Of a stretch of 64,000 bases of DNA, positions 36,769 through 44,469 are shown one piece after another; positions within the stretch are counted from its first letter, which is position 1, and every line of letters begins with the position of its first letter. The stretch spans positions 62,001-126,000 of the forward strand of contig CAVQGY010000004.1 of the NCBI GenBank assembly GCA_963712165.1, given 5' to 3'. Source of the DNA: B10-G9 sp963712165. Its GTDB lineage: Bacteria; Chloroflexota; Anaerolineae; Anaerolineales; UBA11858. Both the position numbers and the translations under genes were made by a program. The notes beneath the pieces are model-generated. The model was not told the DNA's origin. It saw only the letters and a list, made by a program, of their open reading frames with translations, and did no database searches.

Positions 36769-37461
36769 CTAGTTCCTTTCCCGCACAAATCTGTATCCTG
36801 CGCCATAGACGGTCTGAATATAAATGGGGTTCGTATGGTCTGGCTCGATCTTCTCGCGCAAATTGTGGATATGTACGTCTACCGTACGCTCATATCCTTC
36901 CAGGTATGTGGATTCGCCCAGGTTTTCCAGCAATTCCGCCCGGCTGTAAGTCCTGCCCGGGGTTGAGATCAGAACTGCCAGCAGGGCGAACTCGGAAGGG
37001 GTGAGGTCAACTGGTTCTCCGGCAACCTCGACAAGATGGCCTTGTCTGTCAAGTGTGATGTCTGCAGCTCGAAAAACCTCGGTTTCCCCCGGGCTTTTCT
37101 GAGACCTCCTGATGAGCGCCCTTATGCGAGCTGATAGCTCGCGGGGGCTGAATGGCTTGGTGACATAATCATCAGCGCCCAGTTCGAGTCCCAGGACTTT
37201 GTCGGTTTCTTCCACTTTGGCGGTCAGGACCAGAATAGGTATATCCGACTCGGCAGTATAGATCCTGATGAATTCCTCTCCACCCATCTCAGGCATCATC
37301 ATATCCAGGACGATGCAGTCCGGTTTTTCACTCCTGGCGACGTGGAGGGCTTTTTGGCCATTGGATGCAGTTACCACCTGGAAACCATCCCCTGTGAGAT
37401 AAGCCTTGACCATGTTCAGGATATCGGGATTATCGTCAACCACCAGGATTTTTTTTGCCAT
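36769..37461 (-). CDS. OmpR/PhoB-family response regulator
   Basis: 230 residues. The receiver domain has Asp9/Asp10, phosphorylation site Asp53 (IVLDMMMP), Thr80 and Lys102 (TKPFSPREL). The winged-helix DNA-binding domain follows (LTPSEFALLAVLISTPGRTYSRAELLEN ... YERTVDVHIHNLREKI ... TVYGAGYRF). It is cotranscribed with the kinase. Candidate targets are the two 11-bp direct-repeat boxes at 30977-30993 and 38110-38126 on either side of the module. Confidence 0.96.
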   Translation of the reverse strand: MAKKILVVDDNPDILNMVKAYLTGDGFQVVTASNGQKALHVARSEKPDCIVLDMMMPEMGGEEFIRIYTAESDIPILVLTAKVEETDKVLGLELGADDYVTKPFSPRELSARIRALIRRSQKSPGETEVFRAADITLDRQGHLVEVAGEPVDLTPSEFALLAVLISTPGRTYSRAELLENLGESTYLEGYERTVDVHIHNLREKIEPDHTNPIYIQTVYGAGYRFVRERN

Positions 37462-37514
37462 ATTTCCTCAAAACAATTATCTGTCAAGAATTATACCTGT
37501 AACTATTCCAGGTT

Positions 37515-37546
37515 GAGAGCCGGACTAATCAGCCTGTCCGGCTCTC
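37515..37546. other. Hairpin between secreted-protein gene and response regulator gene
   Basis: GAGAGCCGGAC and GTCCGGCTCTC form an 11-bp GC-rich stem with a 10-nt loop. There is no T-run on the minus strand after it, so it may be a leaky terminator that lets some transcription from the promoter at 38094-38126 reach the regulator and kinase genes. Confidence 0.55.
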
Positions 37547-37582
37547 GATAGGGTGGAGAGAAATTGGGTGGAGCTGCTTTGT

Positions 37583-38038
37583 TTATCCTTGATCAGGTGA
37601 GGGTTTTCCACCCTTCATTCCCGGAAATCCCTCTCCATCGAAGCTTGGTCGGTTTCCACCCCGGCCGCCAGCTTTGAAGAAAGGTCCGTCCAGATATCCT
37701 TTCTCAAGACCTTCCAGCAGCCAATCCGCCTGGTCCTGGGAAATGTCCCCATTGGCAAGGGCTTCCTCGATCTTGGCCTGCAGATCACCCTGCCGGTTCG
37801 CGCTCATTTCCTGGCGAAAGGCTTCCAGGTCTATTCCTGCTTCATCGGCAAGCTCCTGGATGCTTGAGCCAGATAGCAGCATATCGTGGAGCTCTTCACG
37901 ATCCAGGCCTAATAATTCTGCCAGCGCTCCTCGGGGGTGAGGGACATCGCCCTGCGCATAGGCAATACCGATGGCACTTGCTCCCACCGCCGCGAAAACT
38001 AACACGGCAATTAAGATAGTCTTAGTAATTGGTTTCAT
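37583..38038 (-). CDS. Small secreted protein, putative two-component-system target
   Basis: 151 residues with a signal peptide (MKPITKTILIAVLVFAAVGASAIGIAYAQ) and no lipobox. The mature protein is acidic and helical, with two short repeats that look like paired helical motifs (LAELLGLDREELHDMLLSG and IQELADEAGIDLEAFRQEM), then EEALANGDISQDQADWLLEGLEKG and a Gly/Pro-rich tail. AGGAGTG precedes the ATG. I do not recognise the family. It is upstream of, and on the same strand as, the response regulator and kinase, and shares the promoter box with the macA-like operon. A periplasmic or cell-wall modulator of the sensor (CpxP-like logic) is inference. Confidence 0.75.
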   Translation of the reverse strand: MKPITKTILIAVLVFAAVGASAIGIAYAQGDVPHPRGALAELLGLDREELHDMLLSGSSIQELADEAGIDLEAFRQEMSANRQGDLQAKIEEALANGDISQDQADWLLEGLEKGYLDGPFFKAGGRGGNRPSFDGEGFPGMKGGKPSPDQG

Positions 38039-38093
38039 TTTTCACTCCTGATAGTTATTATGTTCAACGGTCTGACTTTATGGATCCAATCCA

Positions 38094-38126
38094 AGTGTAG
38101 CAGAGGGATATTAAGGAATGATTAAG
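38094..38126 (-). promoter_or_regulatory. Response-regulator box and promoter of the secreted-protein gene
   Basis: Read on the minus strand: CTTAAT (38126-38121), CTTAAT again 11 bp on (38115-38110), then 10 nt and TACACT (38099-38094) as -10. Spacing and sequence match the macA-like promoter at 30977-31009 base for base in layout (CTWAAT-N5-CTWAAT-N10-TAMACT). Confidence 0.65.
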
Positions 38127-38388
38127 AGGTTGTGGAGAAAATATTAAATAATCGAGGACCGGCGTCTTAACTCCCAGCCGGTCCTCGATAGACGGTATTT
38201 GCACCTCCTTTCCGGGTGTTTGATCCAACTCTCAGACCGTTGATTTGTTGAGAGGATCCAATTGGATGGTAAAAAAAAGAAATTCAGATAATATGAATAA
38301 TTTATGCCTTAATTGTAAAATCTGAAGGGCAGGGACCTGAGAAGACCGGGTTACGATATAATCTAGAAAAACTTATCCATTGAGGTTT
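38127..38388. other. Non-coding interval before the REC-PPDK_N gene
   Basis: No gene is seen here. The interval holds a GC-rich hairpin, CGAGGACCGGC / GCCGGTCCTCG (38153-38187), without a T-run, and a TATAAT at 38357-38362 that may be the -10 box of the gene starting at 38389; no matching -35 is obvious. The section around 38270-38320 is A/T-rich. Confidence 0.5.
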
Positions 38389-41370
38389 ATGAATCCATCC
38401 ACCCATTCTCCCTCTGGAAGATACCAGTTGGAGTACCGCCCAAAATATCAAACCTACCGCTACTTGATGCAGAAACGCATCAACAGTATTTTGCTGGTAT
38501 CCAGCATGTATGATTCCTTCATCATTGAGGAGGATGCCCGGTTATCGGATCAGATCTTTGAGGAATTCCACAACCTCAACCTGCGAACTCTACCGCAAAT
38601 ATTCCGGGCAACATCGGTTTCTCGGGCCCTGGAGATGCTCGAGGATCGTCAATTCGATCTGGTGATCACCATGCGCCGGCTGGGTGAGATCAACCCAATG
38701 ATATTTGCTGAGCAGGTGAAGGCTATCCAGGATATTCCTGTTGTTCTGCTGCTCAATAATTTCTCCGAGCTTCAATATTTACCTGGCAAGTCATTGGCGA
38801 ACAGCCAGATTGACCATACCTTTGTCTGGAACGGCAACTCCACTGTGTTTGTGGCTATTATAAAACTCCTGGAAGACCGCATGAATGTCGATGCGGATAT
38901 CCAAATCGGTGATATCCGGGTGATTATCGTGGTTGAGGATTCGATCCGTTTTTATTCTCTCTATCTGCCAGTGCTCTACTCCGAGATCATGATGCAAACA
39001 CAACGTTTGATCTCTGAGGGGGCAAATGATTACCTTTCTCTGCTGCAAATGCGCTCCCGGCCGAAAATCCTTCTGGCCCGCACTTATGAAGAGGCTTATG
39101 CCTACTACCATCGATACCAGGATCATCTGCTGGGATTGATCAGCGATATACGCTTCCCAAAGGGAGATGATCTGGTGGATGATGCCGGATTCAGCCTGGT
39201 AGAGAAGATCCGGATGGAATCACCTACACTGCCCATAATGATCCAATCGAGTGCTGAAAAGAACCGGAAAAGATCAGAAAGGCTGCAGAGTTTCTTTGTT
39301 AATAAGACAAGCGACTCATTACTGCAGGATCTGAGGACATTCCTGATGGAATATATGGGGTTTGGCTGTTTCACATTCCGTACACCGGATGAGAAGATCG
39401 TCGGCATGGCGGATACGCTTTTTGAGCTTCACGATGAGTTGAAAAAAATCCCCCTGGAATCCTTCATTTACCATGCCCAGAATGATCATTTTTCTGGTTG
39501 GATGGCGGCCAGGGGGGAGTTTTCTGTCGCCCGCCAGCTTAAGCCCCACAAGGTGTCCGAGTATGAGGACAAAGAGGATCTGCGCCAGCTGATCCTGGCT
39601 TCTGTGGAGGATATCCTTCAGGAACGTATGGGTATCATCGTCAATTTTGATCGCGAGAATTATCATCCTCATTCCCGTTTCATTCGCCTCCGACCTGGGT
39701 CCCTGGGAGGAAAGGGCAGAGGATTGGCATTCCTGCTTTTCTTGAGGGGTTCTTTCACTGAAGGCTTCAGAGGAGAGTTCCCTGATGTGGATATCCAAAT
39801 CCCCAAGACAGTGGTCATCGGTACAGATGAGTTCGATCAATTCATGCGGGATAACAACCTCTATGATTTTGTCGCGGAGAGCCATACAGACCAGGAGATC
39901 AAGGAGAGATTTTTAGCCGGCAAGATAGCTGATGCCTTATGGGATGATCTGCGCTACATATATGCGAGCAAGACCCAACCACTGGCAGTCCGGTCCTCGA
40001 ATATCTTCGAGGATTCCCTCTTCCAACCATTTGCAGGTGTCTTTGCTACTTATATGCTCCCCAATAGCCACTCCGATGTGGAGATTCGCCTCCGTCAACT
40101 GGTTTCTGCGATCAAACTGGTCTATGCCTCTGTCTACCTGGAACTGGCCAGGTCATATGCTGAAACTCAATCCATCTCGCTAGGTGAGTCGCGTATGGCA
40201 GTGGTTATCCAGGAGGTGGTTGGCAGAAGCTACGGGGACAGATTTTACCCCACATTTTCAGGCAGCGCGGCTTCCTACAACTATTATCCGCTTGGCAAAC
40301 ACCTGCAGCCAGAAGACCGGATCGCCTTTGTTGCGCTGGGCCTGGGAAAAACAGTCGTTCAGGGTGGGCTTTCGCGCCGTTTCAGTCCTAAGCGTCCTGA
40401 GGTGAATATCTTTGCTAGCGTGGAGGAGGAGATCAAGGGCAGCCAGAGCAGTTTCTTTGCGGTAGACCTTGCCCACCAGGAGGAGATCGATCCTGAGAAA
40501 GGCGAATCGAACTTCCTGCTCAGCTGCACACTGAGAGATGCCATTGAGGATCGAACACTCCCTGAAATCGCTGATACCTATGATCCTCAGGGAGGGAGAT
40601 TGAACAGCGGTTTTTGGGATGAAGAAGCTGGCGCTCCTGTTATCACTTTCAACCGCCAGCTGAAATATAATACGTTCCCGCTAGCTGAGATCATCAACCG
40701 CGTTCTGAAGATCGGTGAAGAGGCCATGGGCTGTCCGGTGGAAATTGAATTTGCTGGCAATCTCTCCCAGGACAAAGGGGGCATATCAACTTTCCGGCTC
40801 TTGCAACTGCGCCCTTTTCTGGAACACGAAGAAGGTCTCCTGGTCGACGATGAGGATATTCCTGAAGAACGCTTGCTTGTATCTTCCTCAGTTGTATCCG
40901 GTTATCGATCAATCGATGATATCCAGGATATTGTCTATGTCAAACCTGGTGATTTTGATCTTACCAAAACGATCCAAATGGTTGACGAGATCAAGGAACT
41001 CAATCGCACCCTGGTTGATCGGGGAAAACCTTATATCTTAATCGGACCGGGGAGATGGGGGACCTGCGAAAGGCATTTGGGTATTCCGGTGATCTGGTCA
41101 GATATCAATGGGGCCAAGGTGATCATGGAGGTTGATCTGGAAGATTTCCAAGTGGACCATTCCCAGGGCAGCCATTTCTTCCATAATATTTCCTCCGCAG
41201 GTATTCCTTATTTCTTCATCCCCCACAATTCCAAAAGTGATTTCCTGGATTGGAGCTGGCTGGAGGATCTGGCAACCCGTACTGAAACTACATTTCTTCC
41301 GGCACGTCAGCACAAAAAAGCCGCTGACTGTGATAGCCAACGGCAAGAAACGGACTGGGAAAGTAGTTAA
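38389..41370 (+). CDS. Large signalling-type protein: two receiver-like domains fused to a PPDK_N (PEP synthase-type ATP-grasp) domain
   Basis: 993 residues. The first receiver-like domain (~30-160) has lost its acids: the phosphoacceptor position in FDLVITMRRL is Met95. The second (~175-320) keeps Asp184, Asp253 (LISDIRFP), Ser287 and Lys306 and may be phosphorylated. From ~440 comes the nucleotide-binding N-terminal domain of PEP synthase/PPDK (RPGSLGGKGRGLAF; LAVRSSNIFEDSLFQPFAGVFATYM). The phosphohistidine swivel domain and PEP-binding barrel of true PEP synthase are absent; instead the C terminus has GPGRWGTCERHLGIPV and FQVDHSQGSHFFHNI. It therefore cannot make PEP on its own. Similar proteins are labelled PEP/pyruvate-binding and have no known role. 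ATG 38389 is chosen over a TTG 9 nt upstream. Confidence 0.85.
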   Translation: MNPSTHSPSGRYQLEYRPKYQTYRYLMQKRINSILLVSSMYDSFIIEEDARLSDQIFEEFHNLNLRTLPQIFRATSVSRALEMLEDRQFDLVITMRRLGEINPMIFAEQVKAIQDIPVVLLLNNFSELQYLPGKSLANSQIDHTFVWNGNSTVFVAIIKLLEDRMNVDADIQIGDIRVIIVVEDSIRFYSLYLPVLYSEIMMQTQRLISEGANDYLSLLQMRSRPKILLARTYEEAYAYYHRYQDHLLGLISDIRFPKGDDLVDDAGFSLVEKIRMESPTLPIMIQSSAEKNRKRSERLQSFFVNKTSDSLLQDLRTFLMEYMGFGCFTFRTPDEKIVGMADTLFELHDELKKIPLESFIYHAQNDHFSGWMAARGEFSVARQLKPHKVSEYEDKEDLRQLILASVEDILQERMGIIVNFDRENYHPHSRFIRLRPGSLGGKGRGLAFLLFLRGSFTEGFRGEFPDVDIQIPKTVVIGTDEFDQFMRDNNLYDFVAESHTDQEIKERFLAGKIADALWDDLRYIYASKTQPLAVRSSNIFEDSLFQPFAGVFATYMLPNSHSDVEIRLRQLVSAIKLVYASVYLELARSYAETQSISLGESRMAVVIQEVVGRSYGDRFYPTFSGSAASYNYYPLGKHLQPEDRIAFVALGLGKTVVQGGLSRRFSPKRPEVNIFASVEEEIKGSQSSFFAVDLAHQEEIDPEKGESNFLLSCTLRDAIEDRTLPEIADTYDPQGGRLNSGFWDEEAGAPVITFNRQLKYNTFPLAEIINRVLKIGEEAMGCPVEIEFAGNLSQDKGGISTFRLLQLRPFLEHEEGLLVDDEDIPEERLLVSSSVVSGYRSIDDIQDIVYVKPGDFDLTKTIQMVDEIKELNRTLVDRGKPYILIGPGRWGTCERHLGIPVIWSDINGAKVIMEVDLEDFQVDHSQGSHFFHNISSAGIPYFFIPHNSKSDFLDWSWLEDLATRTETTFLPARQHKKAADCDSQRQETDWESS

Positions 41371-41384
41371 GCCTTGAAACTGTG

Positions 41385-41421
41385 GAAGGGATCTGATCCT
41401 TTCAAAGGATCAGATCCCTTC
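41385..41421. terminator. Bidirectional terminator between REC-PPDK_N and mscS genes
   Basis: GAAGGGATCTGATCCTTT and AAAGGATCAGATCCCTTC form a perfect 18-bp inverted repeat with a 1-nt centre, located between two convergent genes. Confidence 0.8.
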
Positions 41422-41444
41422 ATTATTGATCCAATCCCACAGTT

Positions 41445-42506
41445 CTAATCTTTCATATGTACATCCAGCTGCGGGAAAGGCAGTTGGATGTTCTCTTTTT
41501 GGAGTGCCTTATAAATAGCAGTGTTCACCCGGTCAAACATCTGCCGTGTATCGATATAGGATTCCAACCACCATCGGACCCGAAAGATCAGCGCGGAATC
41601 GCCAAATTCCAGGAATAAGGCCTCAATAGGAAGATCTTTTAATACGCCCTCTACATTGGATACCGCATTAACCATTACACTGCGGGCTTTCTCTAGATCG
41701 GTGCCATAGGCGATCCCGATATGAATTTCAAGGCGGTATTGGTGGTTGGGGTAGGCATAATTGACGACCAGGCTCTTTCCAATCTTGGAATTGGGGACAA
41801 TCACCATGCGGTTGTCCCGGGTGCGGATGCGAGTGCTTCTTAACCCGATATCAACGACATCCCCCCAGGTGTCCAGATCCATTAGTTCAATCCTGTCACC
41901 GATCCGGTAGGGGCGGTCCAGCATGATCATAAAGCCATTAATAGAATCCTCCAGCGTGTTTTGAGCAGCCAGAGCTACAGCCAATGAACCAATCCCCAGT
42001 GTAGTGACCATGGCAGTGATGTTGATATCGAAATGGGAAAGGATAGTGATGATTCCGATTGCACTGACCAGGATCAGGATAACACGCTGAAAAAATGGGA
42101 AGAGCTGTTCATCCAGACTGGCATTGGTTTTCAGAGATACCTCATCGCTGAGCCATTTGAAAATATGAGTGACCAGGCGCCAGATAAGTATAAAACCTGT
42201 CAGGAAATAAAGGACAAATATGGATTCCCGGATCCAGATCTCCCAGTTCTCAGGCATGAAATCCAATCTGGCCAGGGACGAATGTAGGGCGACAATCACA
42301 GCCAATAGATAAATCGGGAATCTGAATGCCTGAAGGATCTGGTTATCCAATGTGTTCTTGGTTTTGGTGGCTATCCGGAAGAGGACCTTGTCGAGCAAAA
42401 AGGATATCACTGCCCGGCCTAAGAGCAGGACGGCCAGCAATATCAAGGTAGAGATGCCGATATCTATCCATTGTGTTCCAGATAATCCCCAGAAGACACG
42501 ATCCAT
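41445..42506 (-). CDS. Small-conductance mechanosensitive channel (MscS family)
   Basis: 353 residues with four or five N-terminal hydrophobic helices, the pore-lining TM3 region (ITAMVTTLGIGSLAVALAAQNTLEDSINGFMIMLDRPYRIGD) and the cytoplasmic beta domain (VVDIGLRSTRIRTRDNRMVIVPNSKI). The GxxxA-type packing and the Gln-Asn kink (ALAAQNTLED) are typical. It protects against hypo-osmotic shock. It is last in a minus-strand gene row. Confidence 0.93.
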   Translation of the reverse strand: MDRVFWGLSGTQWIDIGISTLILLAVLLLGRAVISFLLDKVLFRIATKTKNTLDNQILQAFRFPIYLLAVIVALHSSLARLDFMPENWEIWIRESIFVLYFLTGFILIWRLVTHIFKWLSDEVSLKTNASLDEQLFPFFQRVILILVSAIGIITILSHFDINITAMVTTLGIGSLAVALAAQNTLEDSINGFMIMLDRPYRIGDRIELMDLDTWGDVVDIGLRSTRIRTRDNRMVIVPNSKIGKSLVVNYAYPNHQYRLEIHIGIAYGTDLEKARSVMVNAVSNVEGVLKDLPIEALFLEFGDSALIFRVRWWLESYIDTRQMFDRVNTAIYKALQKENIQLPFPQLDVHMKD

Positions 42507-42564
42507 AAATCCTCCTTAGAGAGACATGAGTGTTATGTTGAATGAACCAGGAACCTTCCCCGGG

Positions 42565-43041
42565 TCAGGAGGCTAAACCCTCTGCCCAGGCAGCAGCTCT
42601 GGCCAGTTCCTCAGCCAGCAAGGGGCCTTCAGTATCAGCTACAAAAAATCCTTCTGGTTCAGCAATTAATCTCGCGCCTTTCTTCACGAGCCTTTTAGCA
42701 ATCGGTTCTGCACCGTAGCCGAAGATCCTCACGAGAAAAGATAGGATTTTGACTTCGTCGATCTTCTCCTGCGTAAACCTGGTGTCAAATGCTGCAGCCC
42801 GAACTCCATTGAGAATGGCTGGCGGCATAATATTCAACCAGTGTTTAATTGGCGAAGTCGCCGAGAATTGCTGCGTGGGGGAGCCCACCACAAGGAGATT
42901 GATCCCCAGCAAATCCCCGGGTTGTACCTCATCTACATGAATTGCGTAAGCTTTCCCTGAAAGGGCCAGTTGATCTGCAACCGCGTGGGCGATCTTTTGA
43001 GTATTCCCAAACTGAGAGTCAAAAACAACCAGACTTTTCAT
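42565..43041 (-). CDS. Flavodoxin family protein
   Basis: 158 residues; VVFDSQFGNTQKIAHAVADQL is the FMN phosphate-binding loop region at the N terminus, VVGSPTQQFSATSPIKHWL the second FMN loop, and AAFDTRF the third. It carries electrons by the semiquinone/hydroquinone couple. It lies 31 nt downstream of a radical SAM gene on the same strand, so it is a natural candidate for the electron donor that reduces that enzyme's [4Fe-4S] cluster. Confidence 0.9.
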   Translation of the reverse strand: MKSLVVFDSQFGNTQKIAHAVADQLALSGKAYAIHVDEVQPGDLLGINLLVVGSPTQQFSATSPIKHWLNIMPPAILNGVRAAAFDTRFTQEKIDEVKILSFLVRIFGYGAEPIAKRLVKKGARLIAEPEGFFVADTEGPLLAEELARAAAWAEGLAS

Positions 43042-43071
43042 GGCTTTCTCCTTGAGAGGGATTGGATCATG

Positions 43072-43965
43072 TTAACAGCCATAGACCTGGCGGGGAGCCA
43101 GCAGATCCGGGTATGAATCTATCAGGTCTCGGCGGAGGGAAAAACAGGCGTGACACTCATCCACATAAGCCATAGTTGGTGTTATTCCCAACTCCTCGAT
43201 CAATCCCGCTGGTCCATTCCTGTTCAGCGGTCCGCAAATGGGGTGTTTGTCTGGATCATATTGTGCCATGATCTTAGACAGCGGCTCCTCCCAGAAATTC
43301 CCGATACTGAGACCCTGGCAGATATGGGTATGCCCGAATGGATCGACATGAACACGATCGGGAGCAATCAGGTCTTCATACGGGCAGTGCTTGAAATCAC
43401 TCCAGGGACGGGTGGGCAGACCATCCGTCAGGGTATCTGCAGCCCGGCCCCGGAACTTGGCTCCTCCGCCTATCAATGTGGCGCCTTTTTCTCCTTCCGG
43501 TGTTTCCAGGATCTGGGGAGGATCGATGCAAATGGGAAATGCTGTCAGCCCTAGAGTCTCACCCACCTTTCTGGCAATGCCGGCCGGCGTTTCAGATTCC
43601 TCTCCATAATGGAACTGATCATCACTCACGGAGAGAACACTCAGCCCTGCTTCGGCCAAAGGTTCCAGCCACAACCTGGCATCCTCTTCCGCCAGGGCTC
43701 CATAGGCATTGGAAACAATACCTGCTTCCAGACCGTATTGGCGAGCCCTTTTGATGCTTTCCAGCAAGAGAGGGTAGTACAGGGTAGGCTCACCTCCTTC
43801 AAAGTAGACCATGGTTACGGTGCCGATCTTCAGCGCTTCCTGAAGGACCTGGTCCACCTGCTGGATGGTGAAAGTTCCCGCTGCTTCTGGTCCGCAGTAC
43901 AAAAAACAGTGGTCACATTTGAAGTTGCAGTTATAGGTAAGCAAAAAATGGATTTCAGATAACAT
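43072..43965 (-). CDS. Radical SAM protein with extra C-terminal cysteines
   Basis: 297 residues. The SAM-binding [4Fe-4S] motif is CNFKCDHC (Cys13, Cys17, Cys20) with a fourth Cys24 just after. MVYFEGGEPTLYYP is the GGE motif that binds SAM. The C-terminal part holds further cysteines (KHCPYEDL, HTHICQGLSIGNF, HPICGPL, DECHACFSL, and the terminal YGC), suggesting an auxiliary cluster as in SPASM/Twitch enzymes. The substrate is unknown. The neighbours are a flavodoxin downstream and a four-helix membrane protein upstream. Confidence 0.88.
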   Translation of the reverse strand: MLSEIHFLLTYNCNFKCDHCFLYCGPEAAGTFTIQQVDQVLQEALKIGTVTMVYFEGGEPTLYYPLLLESIKRARQYGLEAGIVSNAYGALAEEDARLWLEPLAEAGLSVLSVSDDQFHYGEESETPAGIARKVGETLGLTAFPICIDPPQILETPEGEKGATLIGGGAKFRGRAADTLTDGLPTRPWSDFKHCPYEDLIAPDRVHVDPFGHTHICQGLSIGNFWEEPLSKIMAQYDPDKHPICGPLNRNGPAGLIEELGITPTMAYVDECHACFSLRRDLIDSYPDLLAPRQVYGC

Positions 43966-44005
43966 AGTAAGATCTCCTGCACCCTGATCAGGATCCTGTC
44001 TGGTA

Positions 44006-44443
44006 TTAGTGGGAGGTTATGTTCAGGATTGTGCTGATCACAAAAAGGAATCCAAAAACAAACCAGAGCGGGCGGTAGAGGATTGCCAATGGCCACCAGT
44101 AGAACATGATCGATGCCAGGTAGAGGGTGACATAGGGGAACATGATCTCTTTACGGAGGGGTTTTCTCCAGGGGATGGCCTTATGGTAGTCGATCCAGAA
44201 TCCATAAAGAGCAAACATCAGGTATAAAAACCCTCCCAGCCAGAAGGACCAGCTTTTACCTTCGATCAGCAGCACCAGGCTGACAGCAACCCCTGGGATG
44301 CTTAAGGCATAGACCATCCAGCCAAATTTTCGGGTATAGGTTTCATAGAAGGGCTTCCTAATAGCAAAATGGATCACCAGAACGATTTCCAGAAAAAAAG
44401 CCCAGAGAATAAAAAGCGTATCATGAGGATCCAGACCAAACAT
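44006..44443 (-). CDS. Small integral membrane protein of unknown function
   Basis: 145 residues with four predicted membrane helices (LFILWAFFLEIVLVIHF; FGWMVYALSIPGVAVSLVLL; WSFWLGGFLYLMFALYGFW; PLWFVFGFLFVISTILNIT) and many Trp/Tyr residues at the interfaces. I do not recognise the family. It lies 27 nt after the class-V aminotransferase gene and 41 nt before the radical SAM gene, so it may be cotranscribed with both. Confidence 0.75.
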   Translation of the reverse strand: MFGLDPHDTLFILWAFFLEIVLVIHFAIRKPFYETYTRKFGWMVYALSIPGVAVSLVLLIEGKSWSFWLGGFLYLMFALYGFWIDYHKAIPWRKPLRKEIMFPYVTLYLASIMFYWWPLAILYRPLWFVFGFLFVISTILNITSH

Positions 44444-44469
44444 ATAGATATCTCCTTTATCCGTATCGA

